Shown: in pieces, positions 22,899 through 26,198 of the stretch
Numbering within the stretch: the first letter of the stretch is position 1
Layout: every line of letters starts with the position of its first letter
NCBI GenBank assembly: GCA_038237645.1
Contig: JBBRYN010000050.1
Location: forward strand, 1 to 26,198
Origin: QHCA01 sp038237645
GTDB taxonomy: Bacteria; Actinomycetota; Actinomycetes; Mycobacteriales; QHCA01
Length of the DNA stretch: 26,198 nucleotides
Direction of reading: 5' to 3'
Position numbers and translations under genes: made by a program
The notes under the pieces: generated by a model
Told to the model about the DNA's origin: nothing
Databases searched by the model: none
What the model saw: only the letters and a program-made list of their open reading frames with translations

Positions 22899-23560
22899 GG
22901 CTGTTTCACGGCTGCTGCCTGGCCGTCGGCGGCCCCCGCTCGCTCGAGCAGGTCGGAAAGCGCTTGTTCCCACGTGATGAACGCGCGCGAGGAGCGGTAG
23001 CGGACCAATTCGTCGAGGGTGTCGCGGTCGATCCGGATCCAACCACCACCGGGGAAAAAAGCATCCATCATCTCGCGCCAAACGCTCACCGGCATCCGAT
23101 AGGCCGCCTCGAGATGCCAGGGCACCTGCTCGACACCGAAGCCGTTGGAGCCACGGGTGAACACCGTGCCACTGAACAGCAGCACGACGGGGATCTCGCC
23201 ATCACCCAGCGAGTGGAGATATTTGGTGGCGATCACCTCGAAGTCATAAGTGCAGGCAACCGGGAGGTCGACCTCGGTCTCGCCGGTGAAACCCTGGATC
23301 GTCGTGGCAGCGTGGGTCCACAGGAAAGGCTTGAGCGTCTCGCCCCAGCGCTCCGGGGTCCCGAAGAGGTCGCCCAGGCCCTCCTTCTCCCCCGGGGTGT
23401 ATCCGCGGCGCTGCGGCTCGATCTTGAGCTGCACCCGAAGGGCGATGGCGTGCACCGGCTCGCCGGTCGATTCGGTGACTCGCAGCTTGAACAGCAGGTT
23501 GGGAGTCGCCGCGTGGCGCTCCGGGCGCACGCCCACGATCTCGAACTTGAGGTCGATCAC
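22895..23560 (-). CDS. DUF6084 family protein (hydrogenase operon)
   Basis: A 221-residue soluble protein of the DUF6084 family, found in actinobacterial hydrogenase clusters; function unknown. Seen: LKFEIVGVRPERHAATPNLL, IALRVQLKIEPQRRGYTPGE, DLFGTPERWGETLKPFLWTH, then ATKYLHSLGDGEIPVVLLFS and FFPGGGWIRIDRDTLDELVR. The pattern is mainly beta in the N half and helical at the C-terminus. It starts with GTG overlapping the DUF5947 stop (GTGA) and ends in an ATGA overlap with the 498-residue gene, so all three are likely made in fixed proportion. Confidence 0.87.
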   Translation of the reverse strand: MIDLKFEIVGVRPERHAATPNLLFKLRVTESTGEPVHAIALRVQLKIEPQRRGYTPGEKEGLGDLFGTPERWGETLKPFLWTHAATTIQGFTGETEVDLPVACTYDFEVIATKYLHSLGDGEIPVVLLFSGTVFTRGSNGFGVEQVPWHLEAAYRMPVSVWREMMDAFFPGGGWIRIDRDTLDELVRYRSSRAFITWEQALSDLLERAGAADGQAAAVKQP

Positions 23561-24243
23561 GCCGCGCCCCCGGTGCTCTCGGTCGCCGGCTCGATCCGGC
23601 TGCGCTGCCGGACGTGCTCGAAGAAGCCGTCCATCTGCCGGTGCGCGTCGGATCCGCCGTCAAACCCCCGCCAGAGCTTGCGCAGATGGCCGACGAGCTC
23701 GTAGCAGGCGTCGATCGGGACCAGGAAACACTCGAAGCCGTCGTCGCCCGCACGTACCAGGATGGCCTCGACATCGGCGGTGAGCACCGAGAGACCGGGG
23801 TTTGCCGCCACGATCTCGTCCCACGCGCCGAGCGGCAACTCCGACTCCGTTGCGCCGGCCGGGCTGGGATAGAAGGCCACTGTCTGGCCCATCTCGGAGT
23901 GCCGGAAGAAGAAAACGACGCTGACCGGGATCTGCAGGTCATCCCACTGCAGCGGCGACAACCTGAAGTCGGGAAACCGCAGGTAGCGCTCTGGCACGGC
24001 TCGATATGCCAGCTCGGCATTGTCGCGGGTGAACAACAGGTAGCACGCCCGGCAGGCGCACATCAACGAGCGGCTGCCGATGTTGACGACATGGGAGTGT
24101 TCGTCCGGCACCGGCTCGCCGCACATTTCGCAGCGCTCACCCGGCGGTGGCGGCGGCCGGGTGCGGACTCGCCGAAGAACTTCCAGCGGCCCGGCATGGG
24201 GGTCGGACGAGCCGGCCGCCGAAGAGTCGGAGGTCTCCGTCAC
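23557..24243 (-). CDS. DUF5947 family zinc-binding-like protein (hydrogenase operon)
   Basis: A 228-residue protein of the DUF5947 family. After a disordered Pro-rich start it has a metal-binding segment: GERCEMCGEPVP (Cys38, Cys41), His49/His51, and LMCACRACYLLF (Cys62, Cys64, Cys67), enough for a zinc finger or an iron site. Then come PERYLRFPDFRLSPLQWDDL, SVVFFFRHSEMGQTVAFYPS, DVEAILVRAG and CYELVGHLRKLWRGFDGG, all typical of the family. Function unknown; the position between the NifU-Rieske gene and DUF6084 suggests a hydrogenase assembly or electron-transfer role. GTG start in a GTGA overlap with the upstream gene. Confidence 0.87.
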   Translation of the reverse strand: MTETSDSSAAGSSDPHAGPLEVLRRVRTRPPPPPGERCEMCGEPVPDEHSHVVNIGSRSLMCACRACYLLFTRDNAELAYRAVPERYLRFPDFRLSPLQWDDLQIPVSVVFFFRHSEMGQTVAFYPSPAGATESELPLGAWDEIVAANPGLSVLTADVEAILVRAGDDGFECFLVPIDACYELVGHLRKLWRGFDGGSDAHRQMDGFFEHVRQRSRIEPATESTGGAA

Positions 24244-25172
24244 GCCGGCACCGCGGCCGGCACCGCGATCTCGACGACTCCGCCGCGGTCCAGCAGCGGC
24301 AGCGGATCGAGGTGCAGGCCGGCGTCATCGACGCCTCGGCCGGCTTGGCGAACGTCATAGTGGTTACGGCACCGCGGGCAGGTGATGACCGCCGAGCCGC
24401 CGAGCCGCCGCTCGATGACGCCGCCAAACACCGACGAGGCGCAGGAGGGGCAGGCGTCGCGGTAGGCATAGAGGTCCGTGCCGACCCGGCCGATCACCAC
24501 GGGCACTTCTGCGATGATGACCCGCCGCAGCTCGCCGATCGCGAGGTCGGCAAGGCCGGGCACCGGCTCCCAAGCAGATGAGACCGCCGGTGAGCCCGCC
24601 GACTCCGCCGTCGGCGGGTGCAGCCGGGCGCTCAGGGAGCTCACCGGGATGAGGTTGGTCGCCGCCGCACCGGCCGGTACGGCGGCCGGCGACTCGACCT
24701 CGATGCCGGTGATGTCAGGGGCGGCCTCCTCGATTGCGGTCTCGACGGCCAGCTTCAGGGTCACCGCCGAAGACGCGCAGCCGTCACAGCTGCCCTTCAG
24801 CCGCAACTGGACGACGCCCTCCTCGGTGACCCCGAGAAGCTCGACGTCACCGCCGTGCGACCCGAGGTATGGCCGCACCTTGGTCAGCGCACGCTCCACC
24901 CGCTCCTCGACGCTGTAGGGGTGCAGGCCGTGGACCAGCAACAAGCTGCTGACCAGCTCGTCCGCGGCCAACCTGTCCAGTGCCGCGTCGCTGAGCTCAC
25001 CGGCGTCGTGGATGATCTCAAGCACCCGCTCCAGGCCCGTCCCGTACAGCTCGACGACCAAGCGCACCATTTCCTCGGCACGCTCCTTGGCCACCGGGCC
25101 GCCAGCGGCGCTCGCCTCGAGCAGGTGCTCGATGCGCTCGCCGCTGGCCCGCAGGTTGTCCGGGGAAGGCAT
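24240..25172 (-). CDS. NifU C-terminal domain fused to a Rieske-like domain with CxxC ligands
   Basis: A 310-residue fusion. Residues 1-90 are helical; 91-160 form a NifU-type domain with VEERVERALTKVRPYLGSHG, GGDVELLGV and the cluster-binding pair in KGSCDGCASSAVTLK (Cys129, Cys132). Residues about 205-305 resemble a Rieske ferredoxin fold, but the ligand loops read ACPSCASSVFGG (Cys241, Cys244) and ITCPRCRNHYDVR (Cys265, Cys268, His271), not the Cys-X-His boxes of true Rieske proteins, so it could hold a rubredoxin-like iron or another cluster. A role in Fe-S supply or electron transfer to/from the hydrogenase is inferred. ATG 25172 is 7 bases after the large-subunit stop, with GCGAGGG ahead. 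Confidence 0.88.
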   Translation of the reverse strand: MPSPDNLRASGERIEHLLEASAAGGPVAKERAEEMVRLVVELYGTGLERVLEIIHDAGELSDAALDRLAADELVSSLLLVHGLHPYSVEERVERALTKVRPYLGSHGGDVELLGVTEEGVVQLRLKGSCDGCASSAVTLKLAVETAIEEAAPDITGIEVESPAAVPAGAAATNLIPVSSLSARLHPPTAESAGSPAVSSAWEPVPGLADLAIGELRRVIIAEVPVVIGRVGTDLYAYRDACPSCASSVFGGVIERRLGGSAVITCPRCRNHYDVRQAGRGVDDAGLHLDPLPLLDRGGVVEIAVPAAVPA

Positions 25173-25179
25173 CCCTCGC

Positions 25180-26198
25180 CTATTCGGCGGTGGCAGCGCT
25201 GGTCGGGGTGTGCATCTGGCGCACCGTCTTGCCGTCGCCGAGATACATGTGGACGCCACACGGCAGGCACGGGTCGAAGCTGCGAACCGTGCGCATGATG
25301 TCGATGCCCTTGAAGTGCTCCCGGTCATTTTCCTCGAAGATCGGGCAGTCCTGCACGGCGTCCTCGTAGGGGCCCGGTGTGCCGTAGCTGTCCCGCGGGT
25401 TGGCGTTCCACGGCGTGGGCGGGTAGGGATGGTAGTTGGCGATCTTGCCGTCGCGGATCACCAGGTGGTGCGACAGGACCCCGCGCACCGCCTCGGTGAA
25501 GCCGCAGCCGATCGCCTCGTCCGGCACCTCGAACTTCTCCCACGTCTTGGTGTGGCCGGCCCGGATCTCCGCCAGGGCCTTGTCTGCGAAGTGCAGGGCG
25601 CAAGCCGCCGCATAGGCCTGGAAGTAGGTGCGGGCCCGGTTGCGCTCGATGGTGTTGCTGCCCGCCGTCGGGACCTTCCACTCGAAGCTGACCGCCGGCT
25701 TGAGAATCGTCTTGGGCAGGTTGATCTGGACACTGTTGCCGGTGGCCTTGACGTACCCGATGTCGACCAGGCCCGCCAGCGCCGTCGCCCACAGCCGAGC
25801 GAGCGGGCCACCACCGGTGTCGAGGGCGAGGTAGTCCTTGCCGTCGTACCAGCGAGGTGACATGACCCAGCTGTACTTGTCGTCGAAGTCGCGCTTCTGT
25901 GGCCGCGGGTTGGTGTGCTGGTTCCACGGGTGCCGCCGGTCCACCGGGTTGCCCAGCGGATCCTTGGTGACGAACGTTTCCTGGTCGGTCCAGTCGTCGT
26001 AGTAGGAGCTGCCGAGCAGGATCCGAATGCCGAGGTTGATCTCGACCAGGTCGGTCGTGACCAGTTTGCCATCAACGACGACACCCGGGGTCACGAACAT
26101 CTTGCGACCCCACTCGGTCATGTCCTGGTAGGAGAAGTTGCAGTAGTCCGGGTCCTGGAAGGATCCCCAGCAGCCGAGCAGCGTGCGCCGCAGGCCGA
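25180..26198 (-). CDS. hhyL: [NiFe]-hydrogenase large subunit, group 1h (Hhy)-type, partial
   Basis: C-terminal part of the catalytic subunit that oxidises H2; the 5' end lies beyond the right edge (the frame is open to 26198, so the ATG at 26121 is internal). It ends with the nickel-binding DPCLPCGVH, then a short tail MYLGDGKTVRQMHTPTSA that the operon's protease would remove after the His. FEWKVPTAGSNTIERNRART, HLVIRDGKIANYHPYPPTPW and YGTPGPYEDAVQD are classic large-subunit segments. The N-terminal nickel motif is outside the window. Assignment to group 1h rests on the accessory genes (NifU-Rieske, DUF5947, DUF6084) more than on this fragment. These enzymes can oxidise H2 at atmospheric levels in starving actinobacteria. 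Confidence 0.93.
   Translation of the reverse strand, partial: GLRRTLLGCWGSFQDPDYCNFSYQDMTEWGRKMFVTPGVVVDGKLVTTDLVEINLGIRILLGSSYYDDWTDQETFVTKDPLGNPVDRRHPWNQHTNPRPQKRDFDDKYSWVMSPRWYDGKDYLALDTGGGPLARLWATALAGLVDIGYVKATGNSVQINLPKTILKPAVSFEWKVPTAGSNTIERNRARTYFQAYAAACALHFADKALAEIRAGHTKTWEKFEVPDEAIGCGFTEAVRGVLSHHLVIRDGKIANYHPYPPTPWNANPRDSYGTPGPYEDAVQDCPIFEENDREHFKGIDIMRTVRSFDPCLPCGVHMYLGDGKTVRQMHTPTSAATAE

Overview
The window is high-GC chromosomal DNA of an actinobacterium. Four things point there: the aceE - PucR-type regulator - fabD/fabH/acpP/fabF - acyl-CoA carboxylase order, the neighbouring AhpE-like peroxiredoxin and DUF3052 genes, the families DUF3145, DUF6131, DUF5947, DUF6084 and DUF6893, and many GTG starts with 4-bp ATGA/GTGA gene overlaps. 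I cannot name the genus. The order ahpE - DUF3052 - aceE - fasR - fab - accD resembles the Mycobacterium tuberculosis Rv2238c-Rv2247 region, while having fabH inside the fab operon is Streptomyces-like.

Region 1 (1-1.4 kb): a decayed tyrosine integrase with at least two or three frameshifts and no catalytic C-terminus, next to a tRNA-Val(UAC) gene; probably the scar of an integrative element. Region 2 (1.4-3.0 kb, minus strand): peroxiredoxin, DUF3052 protein and a YjbQ/UPF0047 protein. Region 3 (3.0-8.9 kb): aceE (plus), then a coupled PAP2-phosphatase/PHP-phosphoesterase pair (minus), then a fasR-like PucR regulator (plus) that appears to carry a one-base deletion near its 5' end. Region 4 (9.0-14.2 kb, plus): the housekeeping fatty-acid operon fabD-fabH-acpP-fabF followed by an acyl-CoA carboxylase beta subunit. 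It would make malonyl-CoA, load ACP, start and elongate chains, under the upstream regulator. FabD has an extra C-terminal biotinyl/lipoyl-like domain. Region 5 (14.2-17.8 kb): DUF3145, a 48-residue membrane protein, a helical protein with an unclear 3' end, an XRE-type regulator coupled to a DUF202 membrane protein (apparently through a CTG start), and two small acidic disordered proteins.

Region 6 (17.85-26.2 kb, minus strand): a compact operon for an actinobacterial [NiFe]-hydrogenase of the group 1h (Hhy, high-affinity H2-scavenging) type. In transcription order it has the large subunit (cut by the window edge), a NifU-Rieske-like fusion, DUF5947, DUF6084, a 498-residue conserved protein, maturation protease, a 39-residue DUF6893 membrane microprotein, canonical hypC, a second HypC-like protein with a repeat-bearing N-terminal extension, hypD and hypE. 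Genes overlap by 4 bp or lie a few bases apart, so the proteins are probably made in step. The small subunit would lie just beyond the right edge; hypA, hypB and hypF are not in the window.

No stretch over about 300 bases is without a gene or pseudogene. No CRISPR array, rRNA gene or intact mobile element was seen.
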